Positions 25,163 through 32,781 of a stretch of DNA of 35,771 nt are shown here, one piece after another. This DNA comes from UBA5232 sp964557565 (GTDB lineage: Bacteria > Patescibacteriota > Dojkabacteria > SC72), in contig CAZLAH010000007.1 in the NCBI GenBank assembly GCA_964557565.1, positions 1 through 35,771 on the forward strand, written 5' to 3'. Position 1 is the stretch's first letter, and each line of letters opens with the position of its first letter. The notes below the pieces were generated by a model, which did no database searches, had not been told where the DNA came from, and worked only from the letters and a program-made list of their open reading frames with translations. Made by a program: the position numbers and the translations under genes.

Positions 25163-25853
25163 AGAAGTTTTTAAGCATTGATAGTATTTGTATGATATTG
25201 TCATATCGTACTTTTTCCATTCGGATTTTTCTTTTTGGTAAAGTCCCTTCTATGGTTTTTTCATATTGGTATTTGTATGAGGTTGGGGATATTATTTGTT
25301 TTTTGTTTTTCTTACCTTTTCTTTTCCTTTCAGTTCTAACTAATACCTCATAATTATCATATCTATTATTTAGAATTGCCATGTTCAGGTTGTAAACTAG
25401 ATTTAAGAAATCTTTTGTATTTAATTCTTTATTTCTCTCTATTTTGATTATTGGTAAGACAATTGTGATATTCTCACTTCGTTTTAGCTTAGATGGATAT
25501 CTTCCTTCATTTATTGTTACATCTATTGGGTTTCTTTTGGGCCCCAAGAAGAAATCTGTTCCTTTTTTATCTTCCTCTCCTGTAGATAGTGCTATTTCTA
25601 TTGGAAGATTCTTTTTACATGCTATGAAGAAAATTGCTTCGTAAAGGATTCCAGTGAGAAAGACTTCTTGTTCGAGATTATTGTAATTTTCTAATTTTAC
25701 GAAATCTTTTGTTAATTTGTTGATATAGTTTCTTCCTCTCGGATCTGCAGTTTCTACTCTGTGCTCAAGAATATCTAGAGCAACTTGTATTACTTCGTTT
25801 AAGTTTGTATTTTCTTTTTCTTCTTGAATTGGTAAACTTTCTTCTGTCAACAT
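25155..25853 (-). CDS. Hypothetical protein, possible restriction-endonuclease-like fold
   Basis: 232 residues from ATG 25853, chosen because a perfect TATAAT (25861-25866, minus) sits 7 nt upstream; the TTG at 25871 would lie above that promoter. An N-terminal helical half is followed by a segment 'GEEDKKGTDFFLGPKRNPIDVTINEGRYP'-like in which E, D and a second acidic residue are spaced as in PD-(D/E)XK nucleases, but the Lys of the motif is not evident. Then comes a basic region (RTERKRKGKKNKKQ). No neighbours hint at function. The nuclease idea is inference only. Confidence 0.55.
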   Translation of the reverse strand: MLTEESLPIQEEKENTNLNEVIQVALDILEHRVETADPRGRNYINKLTKDFVKLENYNNLEQEVFLTGILYEAIFFIACKKNLPIEIALSTGEEDKKGTDFFLGPKRNPIDVTINEGRYPSKLKRSENITIVLPIIKIERNKELNTKDFLNLVYNLNMAILNNRYDNYEVLVRTERKRKGKKNKKQIISPTSYKYQYEKTIEGTLPKRKIRMEKVRYDNIIQILSMLKNFSI

Positions 25854-25860
25854 GTTTCCG

Positions 25861-25866
25861 ATTATA
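25861..25866 (-). promoter_or_regulatory. -10 box of the 232-residue unknown gene, abutting a terminator
   Basis: TATAAT on the minus strand, 7 nt before ATG 25853. Its -35 position (25884-25889) falls inside the hsp20 terminator hairpin, so terminator and promoter share DNA. Confidence 0.5.
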
Positions 25867-25870
25867 TACA

Positions 25871-25894
25871 AAAAGAGGGTTCTAGAGAACCCCC
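25871..25894 (-). terminator. Intrinsic terminator of hsp20
   Basis: A perfect 7-bp stem GGGTTCT/AGAACCC (25877-25883 and 25886-25892) with a 2-nt loop as drawn (4 nt if the closing T-A pair opens), followed on the minus strand by CTCTTTTTG. It lies 23 nt past the hsp20 stop. Confidence 0.8.
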
Positions 25895-25916
25895 TTTTGA
25901 AACATTACAGGATTGA

Positions 25917-26369
25917 TTACTTGATTTCTATTTCTCTTGGTTTTACCTCATCTGCTTTAGGAAGTTTTACTTCTAATATCCCATCCTTAAATTCTGCTTC
26001 TACTGAATCAGGATTTACCTTTGTAGGGAGATTAAATGATTGCTCAAAAGAACTTTCTAAACTTTTAAAGTAATATTTTTTACCCTCGTCTTTTTCTTCT
26101 TCCTCTTTCTTCGTGTTACCAAAAATAGATATGTTATCTTCATTAATTGTTATTTTTATATCCTCCTTTTTTACTCCTGGAAGAGCCATCTTAACAAAAA
26201 TATTCTCTTTCTCTTCCCATATATCTGCAGCCAAGGAAGAAACAGAGGGTTGTGTAGTAAAGAATTCATCCCATACAGTAGGAGTAAAGAACTCATCAAA
26301 CACCGATCTAAATGGTGTATATACAGAAGGGTATGTTCTTCTGTTATCGTCTCTTTTTATTATCTTCAT
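25917..26369 (-). CDS. Small heat-shock protein, Hsp20 family
   Basis: 150 residues from ATG 26369 ('MKIIKRDDNRRTYPSV'). A more distal in-frame start at 26411 lies inside the probable operator and is not favoured. The alpha-crystallin domain runs from about 45 to 140: 'AADIWEEKENIFVKMALPGVKKEDIKITI', 'SFEQSFNLPTKVNPDSVEAEFKDGILEVKLPK' with the family A-x-x-x-(D/N)G-(I/V)L motif as 'AEFKDGILEVKLPK'. The C-terminus carries a 'REIEIK' tail with an I-x-I motif. An ATP-independent holdase that binds unfolding proteins. A CIRCE-like operator upstream suggests HrcA control. Confidence 0.94.
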   Translation of the reverse strand: MKIIKRDDNRRTYPSVYTPFRSVFDEFFTPTVWDEFFTTQPSVSSLAADIWEEKENIFVKMALPGVKKEDIKITINEDNISIFGNTKKEEEEKDEGKKYYFKSLESSFEQSFNLPTKVNPDSVEAEFKDGILEVKLPKADEVKPREIEIK

Positions 26370-26394
26370 AGTTTTAAAATAATAATTTAGATAA

Positions 26395-26421
26395 TTAGCA
26401 AATAATAGCACCGAGTGCCAA
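26395..26421 (-). promoter_or_regulatory. CIRCE-like operator upstream of hsp20
   Basis: Read on the minus strand: TTGGCACTC - N9 - ATTTGCTAA, against the CIRCE consensus TTAGCACTC-N9-GAGTGCTAA. The match is 14 of 18, with the spacer exactly 9. It lies 26-52 bp upstream of the hsp20 ATG, where an HrcA operator would be expected. One half is degenerate, so this needs confirmation. Confidence 0.5.
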
Positions 26422-26446
26422 TGTCGTCAATGTGTTGTAGAAAATT

Positions 26447-28579
26447 TTACTGGGATATTCTCACAAAAACACCTTTACTGTCTGAAAGCTTGAACTCTTC
26501 TCCATATATCGTATTGTCTAGCTCCCTTACAGTATATTTAAGAAGGCCATTTTTCTTTTGCCATTGTGCCATCTGATTTATATATGTAAAAGAGGTATTT
26601 TGAAGAATACTTTTAGAGCTATCAGATGTTGCTGTTAAGTTCGAAGATGAAACAAGATTCCAACCTTTAAGTGATTGCAAATCTGTCTTTAAAGAAGAAA
26701 GATATCCTTTAGCTGGAATTGTAATAGCATCTGTAGATATGATTAAGTATGTCTCTCCTGGTTCTAGATTGAAATCATTACCATTGATTATACCATTCTC
26801 ATACTTCACTATCTTCTCCCATATATCATTTCTTAACATACCAATAGCTAAGACCTTGTTTTTAGTATATGAAATGAATCCTTTTGCAGTATCAATGGGG
26901 TATGTTTCTTTGTTAATGATATTTACAGCCTCAAAGAAGTTTACTCCTTTTTCAATCTTTAATTCATTTACAGTAATACCACAACTTTCTTTTGTGATGT
27001 TTGAACGAATTGTTCCTTTGCAATCATATGGCCAAATGAAGGACAATGAATTGTTGTATTCACAGCATAGCTTTTCAGTCTTTAGAACCTTTTTGTCAGG
27101 AGTGCAGTAATATCCAAAAGACGCTTGCAGTATTGTCTTGTAATTATTGTATATACATTGACAACCATCTGGGTCTGTACAGTATCTGTTTTCATTCAGA
27201 ATAAGCATATCATCTACGTCATTGTCAGGATTTTGAGTCGGAGTTGGAGTTTCTGTACTTGGAGTGGTAGTCCCTGGTGTTGTTGTTGGTGGAGTAGTCG
27301 TTCCAGGTGTTGTAGGCGGTGTGGTTGTTCCAGGTGTAGTTGTAGGAGGTGTTGTAGGTGTACCTTGTGTAGAACAAGAATTGTATGAAGTATTTGTATA
27401 TGCTTGTGAATAATCACAATATATTCCTGTATCTGCGGAGAGAGGCCAAGTAAGAGTCTTGTTTGTGTACCAGTTATATATCTGCCCAATACCAGTTATA
27501 TATGCTTTTCCAGCTTCTAGATTCTCTGCTGTTTGACAATTGCCTCTTAAGAATCTTGCTCCCCATTGACTAAGTTCGTCATATCCCAAACCTTTGTTAC
27601 AACCAGATATGTAGTCACTACCACCATTTTTTAACTGTGTATTTAAGAAGTGTTCAATTTGAAGATCAAAATTTCTTGAAGGTAAAGTTGTAGAGTGAAT
27701 ACCAAAATCTTCTACTTTCGAGGAGTATGCATAGTTACTACCACCAGATTCATTAGACCAAATTGCAAAGACAAATCCAGGATTAGCTTCGTAAGAAGAG
27801 GCTCTACAGTATACATCCTCAAAACACTCATTGGCATATCCTCCCTGAGCGCAATCACCTACCCAATCATGAATTATTCTTACTACAGTTGCCTTTCTAG
27901 GAAATGTAGTACTTTCATCCATCTCGATACCTGTTTTACAGTTTGCACCAGAATCTGCATATACTGGAGAACCAAGAAGCGTTCGTAGCTTTGTTTGTAA
28001 TTCAGAAGATGTTAAATAGTTAAGATATTTTCTAACAGTAAATTCTTTACCTTTGCTGTCAAAAGCCCATGTGCCATGGTATTGAGTATCTACCATAATA
28101 TTCTCTTCTCCTGATGTCAGTAGAAGAAATGAGCTAGGATCATTCGTTCCTGTCTGTATGCTTGGTAAAGCGATCTCTTCTGTTAGATCTTTTGTTTTGA
28201 AGGAAAAGTTCTCCCATTCATAATTCTTAGATTGTATTTTAAAAAGATATTCACTATTTGGTTCTAGTTCCTCTATCTTTGTAAAGTAAACATTTTTGTC
28301 AGAGAGATTGTCATGGAGTATTTGTATATCTTTTGTTTCTTTGTACAATCCTGAATCTGTAGCCTTTTTGTAATATATTCTGTAGATATTCTCTTGTGGT
28401 GCTTTGGAATATATCTGTACTGATGTACTAGATATATTTGTTACTATGGTGTCTGTAGGTTTCTCTTGTAGTATTGCTGATATTCTAAAGTTGTCAAAGA
28501 GTATGGATACAAGTATGGGGAGTATTACTAAGGCTGCAAGTATGTATGGGAGAAGTTTTTTAAGTTGTTTCTTTTTCAT
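26447..28579 (-). CDS. Large anchored surface protein: FN3, lysozyme-like domain, Thr/Pro linker
   Basis: 710 residues from ATG 28579. An N-terminal membrane anchor (about 9-28) is followed by a fibronectin-III-like domain (about 38-132, 'IEELEPNSEYLFKIQS'). A cysteine-containing domain of about 150-400 includes 'GFVFAIWSNESGGSNYAYSSKVEDFGI' with E277 in a position resembling the lysozyme/transglycosylase catalytic Glu. A Thr/Pro-rich linker at about 406-452 (TTPGTTTPPTT repeats) and a C-terminal domain of about 250 residues with seven cysteines near its start complete it. Probably a cell-wall or surface-attached hydrolase or adhesin. Catalytic activity is inferred. Confidence 0.72.
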   Translation of the reverse strand: MKKKQLKKLLPYILAALVILPILVSILFDNFRISAILQEKPTDTIVTNISSTSVQIYSKAPQENIYRIYYKKATDSGLYKETKDIQILHDNLSDKNVYFTKIEELEPNSEYLFKIQSKNYEWENFSFKTKDLTEEIALPSIQTGTNDPSSFLLLTSGEENIMVDTQYHGTWAFDSKGKEFTVRKYLNYLTSSELQTKLRTLLGSPVYADSGANCKTGIEMDESTTFPRKATVVRIIHDWVGDCAQGGYANECFEDVYCRASSYEANPGFVFAIWSNESGGSNYAYSSKVEDFGIHSTTLPSRNFDLQIEHFLNTQLKNGGSDYISGCNKGLGYDELSQWGARFLRGNCQTAENLEAGKAYITGIGQIYNWYTNKTLTWPLSADTGIYCDYSQAYTNTSYNSCSTQGTPTTPPTTTPGTTTPPTTPGTTTPPTTTPGTTTPSTETPTPTQNPDNDVDDMLILNENRYCTDPDGCQCIYNNYKTILQASFGYYCTPDKKVLKTEKLCCEYNNSLSFIWPYDCKGTIRSNITKESCGITVNELKIEKGVNFFEAVNIINKETYPIDTAKGFISYTKNKVLAIGMLRNDIWEKIVKYENGIINGNDFNLEPGETYLIISTDAITIPAKGYLSSLKTDLQSLKGWNLVSSSNLTATSDSSKSILQNTSFTYINQMAQWQKKNGLLKYTVRELDNTIYGEEFKLSDSKGVFVRISQ
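27238..27362 (-). repeat. Thr/Pro codon repeat encoding a surface-protein linker
   Basis: An imperfect direct repeat built on a GTTGTAGGTGG-like unit (plus strand) that encodes T-T-P-G-T-T-T-P-P units in the 710-residue protein. It is coding low complexity, prone to slippage and assembly collapse, so the repeat count may vary between strains. Confidence 0.75.
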
Positions 28580-28656
28580 CAATTCATGATATCAAATATG
28601 GTAAAGGTTGTGTATATTGTGTCATAATTGAGAGTATTAAATTTAGTAGTAATACT

Positions 28657-29097
28657 ATGAAAGCATTGTTAATATATGATTCTAACTATGGTAATACAAA
28701 AGAAATAGCTTTGAGTATTACTAAGGGTTTAGGTAGCTCTAGTAAGTGTGTTACTGTCTCAGAGTTTAAGAGAGAAAATTTAAATGGTGTTACTCATCTT
28801 GTAGTTGGTTCTCCAATATTGGGATGGAGACCAAGTGAGAATATGAATAGGTGGTTGGATTCTTTGGGAAGTGAAGATTTAAAAGAAATAATGGTAGTAT
28901 CTTTTGATACTAGGATGAAGATATTTTTCCATGGTGATGCTGCAAAGAAGATATTGAGTAGATTGATAGACAAAGGGGGGAAGAAGTTGTCTGATCCTAA
29001 AGTATTTTTTGTAAAGGACAAGGAGGGTCCTTTGTTTGAAGGTGAATTAGAAAGAGCGGAGGAGTGGGGAAAGGAGATTTCAAATTCAAGTAAGTAG
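28657..29097 (+). CDS. Flavodoxin family protein
   Basis: 146 residues, the size of short-chain flavodoxins. The N-terminal FMN phosphate-binding loop is 'ALLIYDSNYGNTKEIA' (family pattern T/S-x-T/Y-G-N-T), followed by 'GVTHLVVGSPILGWRPS', the 50s/60s loop region, and a C-terminal segment 'LFEGELERAEEWGKEI'. It is either an electron carrier or a small FMN-binding regulator; no partner reductase lies nearby. It ends with TAG, which shows that TAG is a genuine stop in this genome. Confidence 0.88.
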   Translation: MKALLIYDSNYGNTKEIALSITKGLGSSSKCVTVSEFKRENLNGVTHLVVGSPILGWRPSENMNRWLDSLGSEDLKEIMVVSFDTRMKIFFHGDAAKKILSRLIDKGGKKLSDPKVFFVKDKEGPLFEGELERAEEWGKEISNSSK

Positions 29098-29150
29098 TTG
29101 TTTCAAAGATATTGAAAAAAGTAGTGTATAGAGATATGCTATGAGACATT

Positions 29151-30245
29151 ATGGTGTTTGAAAAATTTGAAGAAGAAAAAATTAATATACAAGAGAAATA
29201 CGGTTGCTATATTGATGTAGAAAGAGCATACAGTGTAATATCCTCAGCATTAGAAGAATCTCGTTTTGATTGGAATGGTTTTTTCAATCAGAAAGAACAA
29301 GCCGAGGAGGAATATATAGATTTTCTAAAGGAGAGGGGAGAGAACAACGAATTCATCCTTAATGCTTTGTTCCTCTTAACTACAGTTACCTTTGGATCAA
29401 GTAGTAAGGTTTTCTTTGATAATCTACCTAAGAATTCTGAACAATATGCTAAACACAGATGGTAGTTAGAGCCAAATGAGGTTGTAAAGAGTATATTGCT
29501 TGATGATGATTGTGTTGTTGGTCCACACCAATTAGGATTACCAACACTTAATCAGAACGAGAAGAAGATAGCAACTATTGATGAAGGGGAAGTCCTTTTT
29601 AACAGAGAATGGCAAAAATATATAAAACCAATGGGTTATCAAGGTGCTAGTATGAGAGGATGGTATGAAAATTGTAGAACACTTTGTGAGAACTACAACG
29701 GTGAGATTGGTGATTTTTTCAAAAAACATGATAATGATGCTTTGAAGATATGGGGTGCTTTAACATATAAACCAGGTGGGGACAGTAGTAAGAAGGAATT
29801 TAAGAGAATAGATAAAAAATTAGCATCTTTGTTTTTACAATGGGTGGGTAGGTATAATTTGTATGAACTTAGTAATATGGATGAGTTTGGTTTACCAGTA
29901 GATTTACAGCTTTGTAGAATAGCTATACAAACAGGTATTGTAATCCCAAGTGGAGAGATATACAGGGAGAATTTGGCTAACGATGTTTTGGTACCATTGA
30001 TAGGGTGGTTATGTAAGAAGTATAACTGGAAACCGAGGCATGTCTCTGAGGTGTTGTGGTTAATTGGAAGTGGTGGCTGTACCTCCGATCAGAGTTCTGT
30101 AACTCCATATCCTACATGTCCGCTGAAGGATTTTTGTAGAGGGGTTGTACACAAGATAGATATGAACTATTGGAAATTTAGTAACTTAGAAAATATGAAG
30201 GGAAAAGTAACATTTTGGAATGACAAACACAGGAGTTTGTTTTAG
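29151..30245 (+). pseudogene. Gene of ~364 codons interrupted by one in-frame TAG; weak HhH-GPD glycosylase resemblance
   Basis: Two open segments share one frame: 29151-29462 (104 codons) and 29466-30242, separated only by TAG at 29463-29465 (AGA TGG TAG TTA GAG). The second half contains 'KLASLFLQWVGRY', 'EFGLPVDLQLCRIAIQTGI' and a late cysteine cluster 'GGCTSD...TPYPTCPLKDFC'. These recall the GhG-K-(T/A)A, PVD and Fe-S-like C-terminal blocks of endonuclease III-type glycosylases, though the cysteine spacing differs and no clear catalytic Lys is found. Whether this is a real nonsense mutation, a base error or readthrough is open. TTG at 29496 could restart translation, but no ribosome-binding site is seen. 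Confidence 0.6.
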
Positions 30246-30293
30246 AGTGTCCTACTAATATGTCTTCTTTCGAAGAAATACGTTCGGACACTC
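30245..30293. repeat. Inverted repeat between convergent genes
   Basis: GAGTGTCC (30245-30252) and GGACACTC (30286-30293) form an 8-bp stem; the loop contains an inner TTCTT/AAGAA hairpin (tip TCG). It starts at the last base of the TAG of the interrupted gene and ends 20 nt before the MFS stop. There is no T-tract on either strand, so it is not a classical intrinsic terminator. It could be a 3'-end-stabilising or bidirectional structure. Confidence 0.4.
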
Positions 30294-30312
30294 CTCACTC
30301 ATTTACCAAATA

Positions 30313-31500
30313 CTATTTAGTTATGATCTTCGGTTTAAAAAAGATAGCTAAAAGAGATACTATTCCAAGAATACTAAATGCAAGGAAAACCCCTTTGCTA
30401 TCTACTAAAAACCCCACTATTGGATTGAATACTGTAAGCATAAGGCGTCTAGCCATGCTAACGAAAGACAAAACAGTAGCTCTTTGTTCACAATCAATAC
30501 CATCATTGATATCTTTAGACAGAAGACCTGAAATTTGTAGCCCAAGTCCACCTGCAAGAGAAAGAACAAAAAGTACTCCAATAGTATTTTGCAATATTCC
30601 ACCAAGTATGAATCCAATAGCTATGATTGATGCAATTAGAGCTAAAGGATTTGGAGTTTTTACTCTCTTAATCAATTTAATACCTACTCTGATGGCAACC
30701 ATTTCACTTACAAGTAAAACTATTCTGTACATTCCAAACATACTGTCTGGTACAGAGAGTACTCGTAAAGCTTCTTGGTAAAGCCAAACGACAAAGTAGC
30801 TAGTGGAAGCAAGCAATCCTGTATATATTGCTAGTCTTTTGAGATTAGGGCTATTCCTCAAAATATTAAGACCCTTTTTTGTAGTTTCTAAATAATTTGG
30901 TTTTAACCCATTCTCCTTTTTAGTAGTGGTTTCTTTGACGAATACTCCCAACAAGATTACAGGTAATCCGTAAGTTACTATGCCCAACCTAAAAAGCTGT
31001 TGTACAGATAATAGGGTGCTCACAAATATGAACAAACTTGAAGCAACGATCATCCCTATCATATGTACTGTATTGCTAATTGCTACTATCTCTCGAAATT
31101 TGTTTTGGATATCCAAATTTTTGCAGGTATCGTACATCCATGCTTCTTCAGCTCCAGATATGAAAGCTATTCCAATGGCAAAGAGGAATTCTGCAAACAG
31201 AAAGATGTATATATTGGGAGCTATTGTGTAGACCATGACTCCAAGTGCTGTGAGAGCGTATCCAATCAAGACAGATTTCTTCTTGCCGTTGATGTCTCCA
31301 TATACTCCAGTTGGAATCTCTAGGATGAATATCCATAGCATATACCAGCTCTGAAGCATTTGGGTCTGTGTTTGGGTTAGTCCTCCCCAATCTTTGAAAA
31401 AGATTAGTAGTACAGAACCAACAAACTCAAGACCGAGGATGAACTCAACAATCCAAAAGATGTATATTTCTTTTGGCCAAGCGAATATTTTTGTTTTCAT
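30313..31500 (-). CDS. Major facilitator superfamily transporter
   Basis: 395 residues with about twelve hydrophobic segments. The MFS loop 2-3 signature is present as 'GVYGDINGKKKSVLIGYAL' (G-x-x-x-D-x-x-G-K/R-K/R). A second, weaker version appears around 'VGIKLIKRVKTPNP'. 'FAIGIAFISGAEEAWMYDTC' resembles the DHA-type efflux/drug transporters with an acidic residue in TM4. Substrate unknown. Unlike many genes here it has a real Shine-Dalgarno site: AAGGAGAG with 5 nt to the ATG. The upstream region holds palindromes that could be operators. Confidence 0.85.
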   Translation of the reverse strand: MKTKIFAWPKEIYIFWIVEFILGLEFVGSVLLIFFKDWGGLTQTQTQMLQSWYMLWIFILEIPTGVYGDINGKKKSVLIGYALTALGVMVYTIAPNIYIFLFAEFLFAIGIAFISGAEEAWMYDTCKNLDIQNKFREIVAISNTVHMIGMIVASSLFIFVSTLLSVQQLFRLGIVTYGLPVILLGVFVKETTTKKENGLKPNYLETTKKGLNILRNSPNLKRLAIYTGLLASTSYFVVWLYQEALRVLSVPDSMFGMYRIVLLVSEMVAIRVGIKLIKRVKTPNPLALIASIIAIGFILGGILQNTIGVLFVLSLAGGLGLQISGLLSKDINDGIDCEQRATVLSFVSMARRLMLTVFNPIVGFLVDSKGVFLAFSILGIVSLLAIFFKPKIITK

Positions 31501-31520
31501 TTTTCTCTCCTTTTAAATAT

Positions 31521-31585
31521 GTATTTGGTTTTAATGAGCAATACCTTCAAATATTTAAATTTGAGGGTGTATAACTTCCAAATAC
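31521..31585. promoter_or_regulatory. Candidate operator palindromes upstream of the MFS gene
   Basis: GTATTTGG (31521-31528) and CCAAATAC (31578-31585) are an exact inverted pair. Between them is a second palindrome, TCAAAT-N6-ATTTGA (31547-31564). The region is the likely promoter and leader of the minus-strand MFS gene. Efflux genes are often controlled this way, but no regulator gene is adjacent. AT-richness makes chance matches possible. Confidence 0.3.
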
Positions 31586-31603
31586 TTCAGTTAAAAGGGG
31601 AAT

Positions 31604-31627
31604 AAAAAAAACCTCCATATTTGGAGG
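31604..31627 (-). terminator. Intrinsic terminator (minus strand)
   Basis: A perfect 6-bp stem CCTCCA/TGGAGG with a 4-nt loop; on the minus strand it is followed by eight T. It lies 28 nt past the stop of a 40-codon reading frame and about 190 nt past the end of the small membrane protein gene at 31819. The remainder of 31501-31818 holds this terminator, the MFS promoter region and the possible small gene. Confidence 0.85.
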
Positions 31628-31654
31628 CTATTCACTGACAATTTTAGTTAAGAA

Positions 31655-31777
31655 TTATGCAATAGAAGAGTCTCCAAAATAGTGTGTAGAATAAAGATTC
31701 AAACCACACATAGTTGGGTGTACAACTGCGAATTTAATTGTATTTCTATTGTTTATGTTACACATAGTGAAAAACAT
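31655..31777 (-). CDS. Possible 40-residue small protein
   Basis: ATG 31777 to TAA 31655-31657 on the minus strand, sequence beginning MFFTMCNINNRNTIKFAV. It sits between a small membrane protein gene and a strong minus-strand terminator that otherwise has about 190 nt of unexplained upstream sequence. It contains two Cys and no membrane helix. There is no family match I can name and no Shine-Dalgarno site. It may be a real small gene or part of a long untranslated 3' region. Confidence 0.3.
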   Translation of the reverse strand: MFFTMCNINNRNTIKFAVVHPTMCGLNLYSTHYFGDSSIA

Positions 31778-31818
31778 TCTATCAAAAGGATTTTTAGAAT
31801 ACAAGGAGAGGAATTGTT

Positions 31819-32130
31819 TTAGACCTTTGTTACAAATATGTTCACAAAGAAGAGTATTGTTATTAATATTGCAAAGGTTACTATTGTTTTAAGAAAAAAA
31901 CTCACTGCTTCTTTCTTTTTACCATCTAAGTATAGTTTTACTGGTTCGAAAAAGAATATATATCCCATGAATGCTACAGAGAGTGTAAGTAGTGAAATCA
32001 TAATTATTGGTACAATATATTGTCCAACGCCAGTATTTATTGAGGTCTCAGTAACTAGGGTTATGCCTAACACTATTACGACAATATATATTAGTGCAAA
32101 GAGGGCATTTAGGTATGGATTTTTGTTCAT
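31819..32130 (-). CDS. Small three-helix membrane protein, unknown function
   Basis: 103 residues with three hydrophobic segments at about 8-27, 38-60 and 80-100, separated by 'TETSINTGVGQY' and the basic 'EPVKLYLDGKKKEAVSF' loop. Small proteins of this layout are common in Patescibacteria, but I cannot name a family. It lies downstream of tRNA-Asn on the same strand, and transcription could continue from the tRNA promoter. Confidence 0.6.
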   Translation of the reverse strand: MNKNPYLNALFALIYIVVIVLGITLVTETSINTGVGQYIVPIIMISLLTLSVAFMGYIFFFEPVKLYLDGKKKEAVSFFLKTIVTFAILITILFFVNIFVTKV

Positions 32131-32183
32131 AAGTAGATGTTAGTTTAGAATCAGGAAGAAGTCAATAAATGAAATTGTTAGAT

Positions 32184-32258
32184 TGGCTCCGCGACCAGGA
32201 CTCGAACCTGGAACCGAACGGTTAACAGCCGTTTGCTCTACCATTGAGCTATCGCGGA
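32184..32258 (-). tRNA. tRNA-Asn (anticodon GTT)
   Basis: Minus-strand cloverleaf: acceptor TCCGCGA/TCGCGGA, D-arm GCTC/GAGC, anticodon stem AACGG/CCGTT around loop CTGTTAA with anticodon GTT, T-stem CCAGG/CCTGG with loop TTCGAGT, discriminator G. Unlike the other two tRNA genes here, the 3' CCA is encoded (32184-32186). Confidence 0.96.
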
Positions 32259-32268
32259 ATAACAGACT

Positions 32269-32297
32269 ATTATATATATCTAATACCTTTTCTGCAA
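32269..32297 (-). promoter_or_regulatory. Promoter of tRNA-Asn
   Basis: On the minus strand TTGCAG (32292-32297), a 17-bp spacer and a perfect TATAAT (32269-32274), 10 nt before the mature tRNA 5' end at 32258. The precursor leader would be only a few bases. Confidence 0.6.
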
Positions 32298-32300
32298 CTA

Positions 32301-32720
32301 CTATTTTACTCTTCTATTTAACATATCTAAAAGCTTTGCATCTGATACAGGCTCTTGATATGGAAAATACTTAATAGCAAAACTAGTCCCATTAATTTCT
32401 TTTACAGCCATTGTAGGAAACCCTCTAGCTTCTTTCCTCATTAAACGTTGTGTAGAGGCATACTCTAGAAAAGCATTTAAAGTAGAATAATCTTTTAAAG
32501 AAAGTGTCCAAAGAGAATCTAAATCATATGTACTAATTGCTAATGCCCCATTTATTGTTAAAATTATTCTCTCCTCGTATTTAGCACTATCTGCATCTAA
32601 TTTCTCTAAATGAACATATGCTCTGTCTAATGGAATTGTTTCAAAATCATCAGGATATGCCTCAAGTATTTGCTCTTTATCCGTTATTATTGTAACGAAT
32701 TCAGGGTTACTGTTTTCCAT
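32301..32720 (-). CDS. Hypothetical protein, 139 residues
   Basis: Soluble, mixed charged sequence without signal peptide or membrane helix. No family recognised. Blocks such as 'IPLDRAYVHLEKLDADSAKYEERI' and 'RGFPTMAVKEINGTSFAIKYFPY' look like a folded alpha/beta domain. Support for being real: it is divergent from hpf with its own -10-like TATACC 7 nt before the ATG, and composition and codon use resemble its neighbours. Confidence 0.5.
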   Translation of the reverse strand: MENSNPEFVTIITDKEQILEAYPDDFETIPLDRAYVHLEKLDADSAKYEERIILTINGALAISTYDLDSLWTLSLKDYSTLNAFLEYASTQRLMRKEARGFPTMAVKEINGTSFAIKYFPYQEPVSDAKLLDMLNRRVK

Positions 32721-32781
32721 ACTAAAAGGTATATATCTTAAATATGATATATTAGTATATATAACTTTATATTAAATACCA

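Noticed and set aside
27238..27362. CRISPR-like or tandem repeat array
   Set aside because: Units are short, unspaced and imperfect, and lie in frame inside the Thr/Pro linker of a surface protein.
29463..29465. TAG recoded as a sense codon
   Set aside because: Intact genes such as the flavodoxin, capA-like and repaired mscL genes end in TAG, so general reassignment is not supported.
30260..30781. Plus-strand reading frame of 173 codons
   Set aside because: It lies entirely antisense to the MFS transporter, whose membrane topology and signature are clear; the frame has no recognisable features.
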